From Arachidicoccus ginsenosidivorans (GTDB lineage: Bacteria; Bacteroidota; Bacteroidia; Chitinophagales; Chitinophagaceae): 64,000 nt of DNA. Shown in pieces: positions 20,601-30,572 of this stretch. Positions within the stretch are counted from its first letter, which is position 1. Each line of letters begins with the position of its first letter. Location: contig NZ_CP042434.1 of NCBI RefSeq assembly GCF_007971385.1, positions 868,001 to 932,000 of the forward strand. Reading direction: 5' to 3'. The notes under the pieces were generated by a model that ran no database searches, was not told where the DNA came from, and saw only the letters and a list, made by a program, of their open reading frames with translations. The translations under genes were made by a program, and so were the position numbers.

Positions 20601-21391
20601 AATTAAGGAAATTACTATTCCCATTTATCCTGCGCCGTACGAAAGAGCAAGTGGCCAAAGACCTGCCAGAAAAGACGGAACAGGTGCTTTTCTGTGAAAT
20701 GGGCAAACACCAAAGAGAAATCTATGAGGCCTATCGCAATGATGTCCGGGATAAGATTTTGGGCATGATCGATCAGCAAGGAGTGCAACGTTCCCAGCTG
20801 TCGATTCTGCAGGGACTGATGCGCCTCAGGCAGATATGCGACAGTCCGGCCATTATTAAGGATGAAAACTTCCCGAACCATTCCATTAAAATCAAAGAAC
20901 TCACTAAAGAGCTGGAAGAAAATCTGAGCAACCATAAAGCCTTGATCTTCTCCCAATTTTTGGGTATGTTGGGGCTCATCCGGGGGAAACTCGATGAAAT
21001 GGGCATCAAATACCAGTATTTTGATGGTGGAACCTCTGTCAAGGACAGAGAAATAGCCATTCAAAACTTCCAAAATGACGATGAATGTCGGGTATTTTTG
21101 ATTTCACTGAAGGCTGGCGGTGTGGGTCTTAACCTTACGGCCGCAGATTATGTCTATATTGTGGATCCCTGGTGGAACCCCGCCATTGAGCAACAAGCCA
21201 TTGACCGTACCCACCGTATTGGACAGACAAAAAATATTTTTGCCTACCGGATGATCTGTAAAGACACGGTGGAAGACAAGATATTGACATTGCAGGAACG
21301 TAAAAAAGCGCTCGCCAATGAGCTGATCGCGGAAGACAGTTCTTTTGTGAAGAGCCTGACCAAAGAAGATATTGAATATCTATTCAGTTAG
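17640..21391 (+). CDS. SNF2-family helicase with SWIM zinc fingers
   Basis: The N-terminal part has two Cys/His clusters, a SWIM motif in LKCNCTYNLGELCKHEVAVL and a second in CNCGSEHKHPLCLHK. The C-terminal half is a SNF2 ATPase: Walker A ADDMGLGKTIQTLTYL (near residue 814), DESQ box in YIVLDESQAIKNP, SGTPLQNN, and motifs V-VI around VGLNLTAADYVYIVDPWWNP and RTHRIGQT. A base is missing in the G4 run near 18685, splitting the gene; the corrected length is about 1250 residues. The visible start is TTG at 17640. An ATG at 17624 sits better relative to the promoter box but is out of frame across a T7 run. It is a DNA-translocating ATPase, probably acting in transcription recycling or repair. Confidence 0.88.
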
Positions 21392-21455
21392 GTAGGTAGT
21401 TAGTTAGCTGTCAGTTGCCAACATAAAGCAATTGAAATGTAGCAAATATTTTAAT

Positions 21456-21511
21456 TAAAAGCGCCCACCAAAAGCCGGCCACTAGCCTTAACTTTTGGTG
21501 GGCGCTTTTAA
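21456..21511. terminator. Bidirectional terminator
   Basis: A perfect 18-base inverted repeat (AAAAGCGCCCACCAAAAG and its complement) with a 17-base spacer is flanked by A and T tracts. It lies between the helicase and the convergent thioredoxin lipoprotein gene and can serve both. Confidence 0.85.
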
Positions 21512-21577
21512 TGGGCACTTCTTTTTTACATGCTCCCCAATTTCTTACTTTCTTAGCGGTTTTACGGAGTTATCAGT

Positions 21578-22497
21578 TCAGGGCTTTGCCTGATCTGTCG
21601 TTGCTACAAGCATGGCCAATTCCCTTTTAATCGATTTGAAATTTCCGGTCTTAACGATTTTGCCTTCTTTATTTACAAGGATTTTTGTCGGAAACATTGA
21701 TACACCCAGCGCATTCTCTATATAGGACCGGCCGTCCGGCACAATTAGAAACGCAAATCCAGTACGTGTTAAAAACTGCTGAATTGTCTGTTTATCATCT
21801 AGACATAGACTTAAAAAGATCACGTCAGGTCTGTTCTTATAATGATAGACCCAACGGTTCAGATCCGGCATTTCCCGCACACAGGCACCGCATTTTACGA
21901 ACCAGGTATCAATTACCAATATCTTTCCTTTGCAATTTGCACTCGTATAATTTCCCCCCTCAATCGTAGTTAGATTAAAAGCAGGCAACTCCGTTCCTTC
22001 CTTCTTAAAGTCTTTTAAAGCCATGGTGGTCATTTGCCGGATAACATCCGGTATACTAGTCGCTATGTTTTCAGGCAATGGCCTTAACTGATAGGTATAC
22101 TGGCCCTGATCATAATCTGTTCTCTTTTTTTGAGCTGGCTGAACGACTTTTGTCAATACGGGCATATAATTGCCGGTATTGAGCTGCCTTAAAAATCAGA
22201 TTTAGTTATTTGTCTGCTGTTAGCAGCTAAAGGTATAAATTCCCTGGTCAGATCAACGCTATCATACCAGTAGCTCCAAAAGGTCTCAAAATTTTTGGTT
22301 AGTGCAATTACATCTGGGTTTAGCTTGGTAATAACTGGTTTATTGTCCCCGGAAATGGCCAATCCTTTCACGGTGTTATCTTTAGTGGTGCCAGCCTTTC
22401 TAGTGTCAGGCACCGTGTTGCAGCTTATGACTATCAGGCTCAGGCTTATTATAAAACCTATAATAAAACAGGTTTTATGCTTACTATATATGCGCAT
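21578..22497 (-). CDS. TlpA-like thioredoxin-fold lipoprotein
   Basis: The N-terminus has a signal with lipobox (LIVISC, Cys near residue 26). A ~110-residue linker follows, then a thioredoxin domain of the TlpA/ResA type: FNLTTIEGGNY, KILVIDTWFVKCGACVREMP with redox motif CGAC, LSLCLDDKQTIQQF, and a cis-Pro in VSMFPTKILV. One T is missing in an A run near 22191-22195 (plus strand), so the N-terminal part reads in another frame; corrected, 306 residues. The protein should be anchored in an envelope membrane and exchange thiol-disulfide electrons. Partners are unknown. Confidence 0.8.
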
Positions 22498-22558
22498 ATT
22501 TTCCCTTTATTAATGTGGAGAATATTATTGCCAGATATCACACACCTTAAGGTGCTAA

Positions 22559-23891
22559 TTAGCTTTTCAGTAGCTGCTCGATTGCCCGATGATAGGTCGT
22601 AAAATCAAAGCTTGCAATCGCCTTATCCATATTCCCCTTGATTTGCTCCGTGCACAGATTACCGATACTGCCCTCATGGGTGTGATGCACCTCAGTAGAA
22701 TATTCAAAGTTGCCGGCTTCAATACCAAGACCCACTTGCTTATAGGCATCTCTGAAAGGCACACCAGCAAGTACTAGCTTATTGACTTCTTCTACACTAA
22801 AGATGTATTTATATTTAGGATCTTCCACAATGCCTTTATTAACTTCCATATGGCTGATCATCAGCCCCGTCATTTCAATGCAATTATGGAAAGTCTTAAA
22901 AGCAGGGAAAAGATGTTCTTTTAAAAGCTGTAGTTCCCTATGATAACCGGAAGGCAGATTGGTGGTCATCATCATAATCTCATTAGGGAGTGCTTTGATG
23001 CGGTTGCTGTAGCCACGGATCAGCTCAAAACATCCGGATTTTTCTTATGGGGCATAATGCTACTGCCCGTGGTCAGCTCCGGTGGAAAAGAGATAAATGA
23101 AAAGTTTTGAGACAGATAAAGGCAGCAGTCCATGGCCAGTCTGGCCAGGGTCTCTGCGATGCCTGCCATGGCCATGGCGGTTACCCGCTCGGCCTTTCCT
23201 CTACCCATCTGCGCGTAGACAACGTTATAGTTCAGATCAGCAAATCCCAACAATTCTGTAGTCATCTTTCTGTTGATCGGAAAAGAAGAGCCATATCCGG
23301 CTGCCGAACCCAGTGGGTTTTTATTGACAATCTGGTAGGCGGCCTGCAGGTTCAGCATATCATCAGCCAGCCCTTCCGCGTAGGCGCCCAACCAAAGACC
23401 AAAAGAAGAAGGCATGGCGATCTGTAAATGTGTATAGCCAGGTAGCAAAACATCCTTATACGCTTCACTCTTTTCCATCAGCAGATCAAAGAGTGCCCGC
23501 ACATCCTGGGTGATTTTTTCAATTTCTGAACGTAAAAAAAGTTTTAGGTCAACCAACACCTGATCATTACGGCTTCTGGCAGCATGGATCTTCTTACCCG
23601 TATCTCCTAGTTTTTGCGTCAGCAAAAATTCTATTTGTGAATGGATATCTTCCACATCTTTCTGGATAGTAAAATCTCCTTTTTGTATTTCTATATAAAT
23701 ATCTTTTAAGGCGGCTAATAAGTCATTTTTTCCTGGTCTGTCAATAGGCCAATAGTGGAGAGCATGGTAGCATGGGCCATATTACCCAGCACATCAAAGG
23801 GAGCCAGCTGCGTATCAAACTGTCGGTCCTGCCCGACCGTAAAATCTTCTACTTCTTTTAATGCAGTGGTACTTTTTGCCCAGAGTTTCAT
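22559..23891 (-). CDS. argH: Argininosuccinate lyase
   Basis: It splits argininosuccinate to arginine and fumarate, the last step of arginine synthesis. The start is ATG at 23891 (MKLWAKSTTALKEVEDFTVG). Fumarase/lyase superfamily landmarks are AARSRNDQV, the catalytic region PGYTHLQIAMP, and the signature loop GSSIMPHKKNPDV with its active Ser. Single bases are missing in the T6 run near 23725 and the T run near 23039 (plus strand), leaving three frames; corrected, 444 residues, normal for the family. It lies 2.2 kb from the main arginine gene run, with gntK divergent 136 bp away. Confidence 0.92.
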
Positions 23892-24027
23892 CGCTAATGC
23901 TTTTTAATGATTGATATCCTTATCTGTGTTTTCTTCCGGCCAATTTGTCGGAAGCCTTGATTTTCTATGCAAAGAAACAGCTTTTAGGGCGGATTATGAT
24001 ATCTTTGAAAGACAAAAACTGGAAAAG

Positions 24028-24546
24028 ATGCAGGGAAAATGTATAATTGTAATGGGTGTATCGGGTTGCGGTAAATCTACCATTGCCAAAGCCATCGTGG
24101 GTAGGACAGGCGCTGTTTTTTTGGAAGGAGATGACTTTCACTCTAAGGAAAATATTGCCAAAATGCATAGTGGGCACCCTCTCAATGATCAGGACAGAGC
24201 CGGATGGCTGGCAGCCATCCATGATAAGATCCTTGAACTAACGGGTGCTGGCAAAGAGGTCATCGTATCCTGTTCTGCCTTAAAGAAAAGCTATCGTGAC
24301 CGACTAAGAGATCCACGCTATCCCATCTTGTTTATCTACCTGAAAGGTTCTTTTTCCCTGATTCACAGCTGGATGGTGGCCCGAAAAGGCCATTTTATGC
24401 CCGCAAAACTGCTCAAAAGCCAATTCGACACCCTGGAAGAGCCTGATGCTACCGAAAAAGATATTGTTACCATTCACTTACAACCCAATCTTAAAAAAGA
24501 AATTCATCAAGTATTTGACAGACTTCGCGGCCGGCGTTATATATGA
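24028..24546 (+). CDS. gntK: Gluconokinase
   Basis: It phosphorylates D-gluconate to 6-phosphogluconate with ATP, feeding the pentose phosphate or Entner-Doudoroff route. The P-loop is GVSGCGKST near residue 10, followed by FLEGDDFHS and NIAKMHSGHPLNDQDRAGWL, all typical of the GntK family, and VSCSALKKSYRDRLR. I chose ATG 24028 (MQGKCIIVMGVSG) because the family begins just before the P-loop; the frame is open further upstream but that part is not conserved. It has 172 residues and no gluconate transporter beside it. Confidence 0.88.
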   Translation: MQGKCIIVMGVSGCGKSTIAKAIVGRTGAVFLEGDDFHSKENIAKMHSGHPLNDQDRAGWLAAIHDKILELTGAGKEVIVSCSALKKSYRDRLRDPRYPILFIYLKGSFSLIHSWMVARKGHFMPAKLLKSQFDTLEEPDATEKDIVTIHLQPNLKKEIHQVFDRLRGRRYI

Positions 24547-24620
24547 GGAAGATGATTGCCCTAACCTAGCTGCCAGCAGTATTTGTAATACAAAGCTAGC
24601 CTAATGCTTTGCTTTTGCTT

Positions 24621-25283
24621 TTAAAGCTTTTTTTCCTTGGGATCGTCTTTGATCAGTCTGAAATAAGCGGGAATTAAAAATAGCAAATACCTTCCCCAGA
24701 CAGCATTAAATGCCCAACATACAAATAAAGAACTCATAAAAGCAAACGGCAAAATAAGCGCTCGTAGTTTGGCATTTCTTACAAACCTTTTAGGGAATAC
24801 CTGCTTGCAAACAGGATTGCCCGGCCTCGTAATATATACCCAGATTAAGAAATTCGCTAATCCACAAAGCGTGATATTAAGGCTGTAAATCAAAAATGGA
24901 CCAAGCAATTGTACATATTCCGGTGAGACATATGTACTGTAAACCTGGGTAGAAAAAGGCATTAGAACAATGGCCACTAACAGTACTAAATTTAAAAATA
25001 TCAGCTTGGGTGAGTAGTCCGTAATATAACCAAATACGGAATGGTGCTTGGACCAATAAAGACCAATCAGGGCAAAACTCATAAAAAATCCAATAAACTG
25101 AGGCCTCAAATCTGACATTCGGGCGGCAAAAGATGCATCCGTCTTGGGTAATCCATCCAGACTGGGTGGGTGAATTTCAATGATAAGTAGGGTAATGGCA
25201 ATTGCAAATACTGCGTCGCTGAATAAAATCAGCCGGTCCACCTGGAATCTTTTTCTTTCTTCTGTCAGCAAATCATGCATCAC
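24621..25283 (-). CDS. TMEM175/DUF1211-family membrane protein
   Basis: The family signature R-x3-F-S-D-A-V is seen as DRLILFSDAVFAIAITLLII at residues 17-36. Five or six membrane segments follow (IGFFMSFALIGLYW, LIFLNLVLLVAIVLMPF, LIYSLNITLCGLANFLIWVY, LPFAFMSSLFVCWAFNAVW). Bacterial TMEM175 homologues form potassium-selective channels; whether this copy conducts is inferred from the conserved motif only. The protein has 220 residues. Confidence 0.8.
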   Translation of the reverse strand: MMHDLLTEERKRFQVDRLILFSDAVFAIAITLLIIEIHPPSLDGLPKTDASFAARMSDLRPQFIGFFMSFALIGLYWSKHHSVFGYITDYSPKLIFLNLVLLVAIVLMPFSTQVYSTYVSPEYVQLLGPFLIYSLNITLCGLANFLIWVYITRPGNPVCKQVFPKRFVRNAKLRALILPFAFMSSLFVCWAFNAVWGRYLLFLIPAYFRLIKDDPKEKKL

Positions 25284-25486
25284 ACTAAGACTTAATTGGT
25301 TCTAAATAAGGTTATTTTCTCCTGATTATTATGCTAAAATTAAGGCGGCAGGGGCAAAACAATGCATATTTCCCCATATTTTTCTATTGATTTTGCCATT
25401 TTTTAGCTACTTTTAAATCGAAGTCAAGGCAAAAACGCCGGATTTTGGGGACAGATTCCCCACAAACCCTTAAAAATTTACCTGTG

Positions 25487-25743
25487 ATGGAGGAGAAAAA
25501 AACAAGGGCAAACACAATCTATTCGATCTGAAGCATCTGAATAAAAGTAAAGTAATCTGGCTCAGCGTCCTTTGGGTCATCGCTGTCATCTGTTGCCTTA
25601 TTTATATGAGCGACTTTTTCACCAGATCGGTATTTACCAGAAGATCATTTACCCTCTGGGTCATCCTGATCGCCTCAGCTTACACCCTTATAAAAATTCA
25701 TCGGACCTATAACCGGCAAAAACGAGGGGAAGAAATTACTTAA
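25487..25743 (+). CDS. Small two-segment membrane protein (about 85 aa)
   Basis: The start ATG 25487 gives MEEKKNKGKHNLFDLKHLNK once a missing A in the A7 run at 25494-25500 is restored; without that, translation stops after 14 codons. Two hydrophobic stretches follow (VIWLSVLWVIAVICCLIYM and FTLWVILIASAYTLIKI) and a basic tail (RTYNRQKRGEEIT). Function unknown. The corrected length is an exact number of codons and the composition is that of a real protein. Confidence 0.5.
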
Positions 25744-26001
25744 TTAACGTCCATGTAGCAAAATAGTCTATACACAAAATATTGGAAGTCAGCTTCCAAT
25801 AAGCCCATTATTTTATAAAAAATAGCCATCAACGAATATCACAAATACTGTCTCCATCGCTGCCAGTGCTGTTTACATACCATTCAACAAGAACAATACA
25901 CACACAAAATCAATGACTTAGCCTATTTAACTGACCGGATAATTTGCTACAGGCTAATAAGGCTACCTCCATAATTATTAATGGAAAACAGAAAATCAAT
26001 T
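25744..26001. other. Intergenic stretch
   Basis: About 260 bases before the terminator. I see no gene, RNA or repeat in it. Confidence 0.4.
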
Positions 26002-26042
26002 AAAAAAAGCCATTTAAACGTTTCGTTTAAATGGCCTTTTTT
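26002..26042. terminator. Bidirectional terminator after argE
   Basis: The stem GCCATTTAAACG/CGTTTAAATGGC has a three-base loop, with A7 on the left and T6 on the right. It terminates the arginine gene run on the minus strand and the small membrane protein on the plus strand. Confidence 0.85.
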
Positions 26043-26051
26043 AACGCATGC

Positions 26052-27179
26052 TTAATTGAACTTTGTGGATTCCAGCATTTGAATATACCTTTCAATGCCT
26101 TTTCTAATCTCCTCTACAAAAATAAACTCATCTGCTGTATGTGATCTGGCACTGTCGCCCGGACCACATTTAAGTGCAGGGAAAGGCATCAGTGCCTTGT
26201 CAGAACAAGTAGGTGATCCATAAGGCTTTGCACCAAGTTTTATACCTGCCTGAACCAGGGGATGCTCCTCTTCTATTCTTGTAGATCTAAGCCGGATACT
26301 TCGTTCCTTAAAATCACTTTTTATATTTTCTCTGATGATTGCCAGTACCTCCTCATGGGTATAGCAATCTGGCAGGCGAATATCCACCACAAAACTACAT
26401 TCAGCGGGTACGACGTTGTGTGCCTTGTTTTCAGTTTCAATAACCGTTACGGTCTGGTGTACTTCGCCCAGCCATTTGGAATCTTTGGGATATTTAAAGG
26501 TCTCAAACCACTGGATATCCTTTAGGGCAATATAAAGCGCATTTTCACCTTCGTTGCGGGCGGCATGTCCTGCCCTGCCCTGCGCCTTGGCATCCAGGAC
26601 CATTAGGCCCTTTTCTGCAATGGCCAGCTCCATTTTAGTGGGTTCGCCTACAATAGCTGTAAATCTGTCCTGCTGCCCTTTAAAATCCGGGTGATGCAAA
26701 CTGGCTAAAAACTCATAGTGTTTTAACAGGGCCTCGATACCATCTTTGCCGGTGATCTCCTCCTCTGCAGTAGCTGCAAGGACCACATTAAAGGGTAAGG
26801 CTGCATTATCATAAAAATGGACAAAGGTGGCAATCAGTGATACCAGGCACCCCCCGGCATCATTGGAACCCAATCCATATAACTTACCTTCCTCTATATC
26901 AGGCACAAAAGGCGAGCGGGTATATTTAGGATTGGGTTTTACCGTATCGTGATGCGAATTCAGAATAACAGTGGGCTTTAGCGGGTCAAAATATTTATTG
27001 ATTGCCCAGACGTTATTCAGGTATTGTTTGGCGGCAATGCCTTTATTATGTAAAAAAGTCCGGATAATCACGGCCGTTTTATCTTCCTGTCTGGAGTAGG
27101 AAGGCGTCGCAATTAACTCTTTGAGCAAACTTACTGCATCCTCATATAATCCTTGGATGCTTTCAGATGAATGTTCCAT
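26052..27179 (-). CDS. argE: M20-family deacetylase, acetylornithine/acetylcitrulline deacetylase
   Basis: This is a zinc-dependent deacylase. Metal-site motifs are NSHHDTVKP, GLGSNDAGGCL, the catalytic Glu pair in AATAEEEITG, VGEPTKM and a C-terminal HTADEFI His. I chose ATG 27179 (MEHSSESIQGLYEDAV); earlier codons in frame are not conserved. It has about 375 residues. Because the transcarbamylase upstream is of the N-acylornithine type, the physiological substrate is most likely N-acetylcitrulline (or succinyl form) rather than acetylornithine; this is inferred from context. It is the last gene of the arginine run. Confidence 0.88.
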   Translation of the reverse strand: MEHSSESIQGLYEDAVSLLKELIATPSYSRQEDKTAVIIRTFLHNKGIAAKQYLNNVWAINKYFDPLKPTVILNSHHDTVKPNPKYTRSPFVPDIEEGKLYGLGSNDAGGCLVSLIATFVHFYDNAALPFNVVLAATAEEEITGKDGIEALLKHYEFLASLHHPDFKGQQDRFTAIVGEPTKMELAIAEKGLMVLDAKAQGRAGHAARNEGENALYIALKDIQWFETFKYPKDSKWLGEVHQTVTVIETENKAHNVVPAECSFVVDIRLPDCYTHEEVLAIIRENIKSDFKERSIRLRSTRIEEEHPLVQAGIKLGAKPYGSPTCSDKALMPFPALKCGPGDSARSHTADEFIFVEEIRKGIERYIQMLESTKFN

Positions 27180-27278
27180 GCGTCTTTGTTTTCCAGGTAT
27201 TTTAGCTGTACCTGACTGGCTTTGGCATAAAACCAAAGCTGTCTTTTACCGCTTAATGCACCTGTGTTTTATTTTTGT

Positions 27279-28070
27279 TTAATAAATGATGAGCGTACCT
27301 GTAATCTCTGGCGTAGTATTGGCAGCCAGATCTTGGCTATCGCCAATCAACACTTCTTTGACGCCACTACCAATGGCGGCAAAAGCATTGTCTATTTTGG
27401 GAATAATCCCTTCAAATAATTTCTTTTCTGCCAGCAGTTGCTGATATAAAGGTGGATCTATTCGGTGAATCACCGAATGATCATCCTCCACATCAAGTAA
27501 TACCCCTTTTTTCTCAAAGCAATAGATTAAACGAACATCATAGTGTTTTGAGAGCGCTACGGCTAGTACTGAGGCAATGGTATCTGCATTGGTATTGAGG
27601 ATATGCCCCTGGCTGTCATGCGTTAAAGCTGCAAAAACAGGGGTAATATTTTGCTGGAGCAGTGCGCTTAATAGTGCGGTATTTACCTGGCTTTCCTGGA
27701 TATCACCTACCCAGCCAAAATCAATTTCTTTAACCGGTCGCCTAACGGCCGGCAGTACATTTCCATCTGCGCCGGTAAGGCCGATGGCATTTTCATTTAA
27801 TGCCTGCAAACTGGCTACAATCTTTTTATTAACCAGGCCACCATAAACCATGGTGACCAAATCAATGGTTTTATCATCGGTAATTCTTCTTCCCTGATGA
27901 TAGTTGGGTTCTATACCCAGCCCGTGGCCTATTTTGGTGGCAATCTTGCCGCCTCCATGTACCAGGATCTTTTTTCCTTTCACCCGGGCAAATGTGTGGA
28001 GAAAATCTTGTAATTTCTCCGGGTCATCGATCACATTTCCCCCAATCTTAATAACAAATAATTGTTCCAT
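27279..28070 (-). CDS. argB: Acetylglutamate kinase
   Basis: It phosphorylates N-acetylglutamate, the second step of arginine synthesis. Amino acid kinase features are FVIKIGGNVIDD at the start, KILVHGGGKIAT, GLTGADGN, and NTNADTIASVLAVAL near the C-terminal third. I chose ATG 28070 (MEQLFVIKIGG) because the conserved fold starts there; the open frame extends 13 codons further. About 263 residues. It lies between argF' and argE on the minus strand. Confidence 0.92.
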   Translation of the reverse strand: MEQLFVIKIGGNVIDDPEKLQDFLHTFARVKGKKILVHGGGKIATKIGHGLGIEPNYHQGRRITDDKTIDLVTMVYGGLVNKKIVASLQALNENAIGLTGADGNVLPAVRRPVKEIDFGWVGDIQESQVNTALLSALLQQNITPVFAALTHDSQGHILNTNADTIASVLAVALSKHYDVRLIYCFEKKGVLLDVEDDHSVIHRIDPPLYQQLLAEKKLFEGIIPKIDNAFAAIGSGVKEVLIGDSQDLAANTTPEITGTLIIY

Positions 28071-28149
28071 ATTTTTATTCAAAAGTAAATGCTGTGTCAG
28101 ACCCGTCATCCAATATTTACCTTTTTGATCGCCTGAGCCCGCTGTCGAG

Positions 28150-28167
28150 CCCGCTTAGTAAAGCGGG
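28150..28167. repeat. Small hairpin between argB and argF'
   Basis: CCCGCTT/AAGCGGG with an AGTA loop. There is no T tract, so it is more likely an RNA-processing or stability hairpin than a terminator. Confidence 0.3.
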
Positions 28168-28209
28168 TCCCACAGGGACCTTTTGCTGGAACAATACAGT
28201 GTTCTAATG

Positions 28210-29238
28210 TTAGCGTCGTAATAATTCGCTGATAACCGCCTGGGCTGCCCAGACCCGGTTACCGGCCTGTTGAGTTACAATGCTATGGGTACTGTCCAGT
28301 ACCTCATCACTGAGTTCGACATTTCGACGAACAGGTAAACAATGCATGACTTTCGCCTGGCGTGTCAATTGCAATTTTTCAACAGATAACATCCAGGATG
28401 GGTCATTTTCAAAAATCTTTCCGTAATCATTATAAGTACTCCAGTTCTTGACATAAACAAAATCAGCATCTTTTAATGCTTTATCTTGATCATATTCAAT
28501 TCTGGCCCCATTTGTAAACTCAGGTGCCAGTTCATATTCACCAGGATGCGAGATTACAAATTCGCTTTTACCCTGCCAGGCACACATCCACTGGGAAAAG
28601 CTATTGGCCACACACTGTGGCAACGGTTTTACGTGGGGCGCCCAGGTAAGCACGACTTTTGGCTTACGCCCTTTAAAATCCGCCGGGCGCTGCAGCGTCT
28701 GCTCGGTAATCGTAATCACATCTGTGAGCGATTGCAAAGGGTGCAATGTTGCACTTTCCAGGCTGATTACCGGCCTGCCGCAATATTTAATAAACTCACT
28801 TATATAAAGTTCACTGTAATCGTCCGTTCTGTTGACCAAAGACGGAAAAGTACGGATACACAAAATGTCAAAATAACTCCCTAAGATTGGTGCCGCATCT
28901 TTTACATGTTCTGAGGTGCTGCCACTCATAATGGCTCCTTCCTCAAATTCCAACTGCCATCCTTCCTTATCCACATTAAAAACAATGGCTTCCATGCCTA
29001 AGTTTCTGGCCGCGATCTGCGTACTTAAGCGCGTTCTTAAGCTGGGATTTAAAAATAGTAACCCGATGCGTTTTCTGGCACCTAGCTGGCTGTCCTTATA
29101 AGGATCCGCTTTATATTCAAGCGCCTTGCTTACGAGTGCATCTATATCAGATACATCCGTTGCTGTGGTAAACTTGCCGGTTAAAAGAGAGCCGGTTTCT
29201 TTTAATTTGACAGACCCCGCGGGAATTGATTCTTCCAT
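28210..29238 (-). CDS. argF': N-acylornithine carbamoyltransferase (argF' type)
   Basis: It transfers the carbamoyl group to N-acetyl- or N-succinylornithine. The carbamoyl-phosphate loop, S-T-R-T in ordinary enzymes, reads NPSLRTRLSTQ as in the Bacteroides N-succinylornithine enzyme. Other landmarks are EEGAIMSGSTSEHVKDA, HPLQSLTDV, and VMHCLPVRRNVELSDEVLDS near the C-terminus. It has 342 residues with an intact frame. The start may lie some codons in, since the first 15 residues are not clearly conserved. Acetyl versus succinyl preference cannot be settled from what I can see. Confidence 0.88.
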   Translation of the reverse strand: MEESIPAGSVKLKETGSLLTGKFTTATDVSDIDALVSKALEYKADPYKDSQLGARKRIGLLFLNPSLRTRLSTQIAARNLGMEAIVFNVDKEGWQLEFEEGAIMSGSTSEHVKDAAPILGSYFDILCIRTFPSLVNRTDDYSELYISEFIKYCGRPVISLESATLHPLQSLTDVITITEQTLQRPADFKGRKPKVVLTWAPHVKPLPQCVANSFSQWMCAWQGKSEFVISHPGEYELAPEFTNGARIEYDQDKALKDADFVYVKNWSTYNDYGKIFENDPSWMLSVEKLQLTRQAKVMHCLPVRRNVELSDEVLDSTHSIVTQQAGNRVWAAQAVISELLRR

Positions 29239-29366
29239 TTTCCGAATTAATTAAAACGATTAATTATTGACCAAATTACAAAAAACAAAAAACAAAAAAT
29301 ACAGACTTGTATGGTAGCGCACATTTGTACTAAGGCACACAAGTGCGGTAAAGATAATTAATTTTT

Positions 29367-30522
29367 TCAGGCCTTCACTGTTAGCTGACTGAGTTCTTCC
29401 ACTGTTTCACCCAGAATTTCCAAAAACTGCTCCAACTCAGCTTTACTGATTGCTAAAGAGGGCAACAACCTAACCACATTTGGTTTGGCGGTTCCGGTAA
29501 AGACCTTTTTGTCAAACAAAAGATGTTTACGCAAATCCTTTAATGGCCCCTTAGTATCAAAACCAATCATCAAACCTTTTCCCCTGATGTTTTCAAGACC
29601 AGGTATTTTTGCCAGTGATTCCATCAGAAACTGACCATGGTTAGCCGCTTGCTGGATCAGGTTATCTGATTCCATTACCTCTAGTACAGCCAGTGCAGCC
29701 GCGCAGGCCAGGTGATTCCCCCAAAAGTGGTCCCCAGCATGCCAAAAGACGCCTTTATAGCAGGTGAGATCAAAATACCCCCTATAGGAAAACCGTTGCC
29801 CATCCCTTTGGCCATTGAATAAATATCTGCCTGCACCCCGCTATGGTCGTGGGAGAAAAATTTACCGCTTCTCCCATAGCCACACTGTACACTATCTGCA
29901 ATAAATACAGCCTTATATTTATCACAAAGTGTGCGGATCAGTTGCAGAAAATGATCTGTCGCAACTCTGATCCCCCAACGCCCTGAATGCCTTCCGTAAT
30001 GACGGCTGCCACCTGATCTCCACTTTTCTCAAAATAGGCCAAGAGTGCCGCCTCATCATTAAAAGGTAAAAAGTCAATATTTGAGGTTTCATTTACAGGA
30101 GCTACAATGGACGGATTATCTGTGGCCGCTACCGCAAGTGAAGTTCTGCCATGAAAGCTGCCTGTAAAAGCAACGATCTTTTTTCTGCCCGTATGAAAAG
30201 AAGCCAGCTTGAGTGCGTTTTCATTCGCTTCAGCTCCGCTATTACATAAAAATAATTGATAATCCTTTTTGCCGCTGATTTGACACAGTTTATCTGCCAA
30301 TTGCTGTTGCAAAGCAATATGTACAGAATTAGAATAAAAAGCAATCTGGTGTAATTGATCCTCTATGCGTTTTACCCAGTGTGGATGGGTATGGCCGATG
30401 GATATGACGGCATGACCGCCATACATATCTAAATACGCCTGCCCCTTGTCATCCCATACCGTGGATCCCAGGGCTTTTGTGATCGTAATATCATAAAGTG
30501 GATATACTGGAAATAAGGACAT
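29367..30522 (-). CDS. argD: Acetylornithine aminotransferase
   Basis: This class III PLP aminotransferase converts N-acylglutamate semialdehyde to N-acylornithine. The N-terminal part reads YLDMYGGHAVISIGHTHPHW, the middle LFLCNSGAEANENALKLA and GSFHGRT. The PLP region IADSVQCGYGRSGKF and the lysine in YSMAKGMGNGFPIGG lie in another frame. Single bases are missing in two C5 runs (plus strand) near 29717 and 29970; corrected length 385 residues. The common D-E-V-Q motif reads D-S-V-Q here, with the PLP-binding Asp kept. The order argC-argD-argF' places it centrally in the arginine run. Confidence 0.9.
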
Positions 30523-30572
30523 AATCTTTTGATTTTAATCGCATCTTAACTGTAAAAGTTAATGACGAGGAT

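Noticed and set aside
23107..23427. Plus-strand frame of 106 codons inside argH
   Set aside because: It is the complement of conserved argH coding sequence and shows no features of its own; the same holds for the other long antisense frames in this window.
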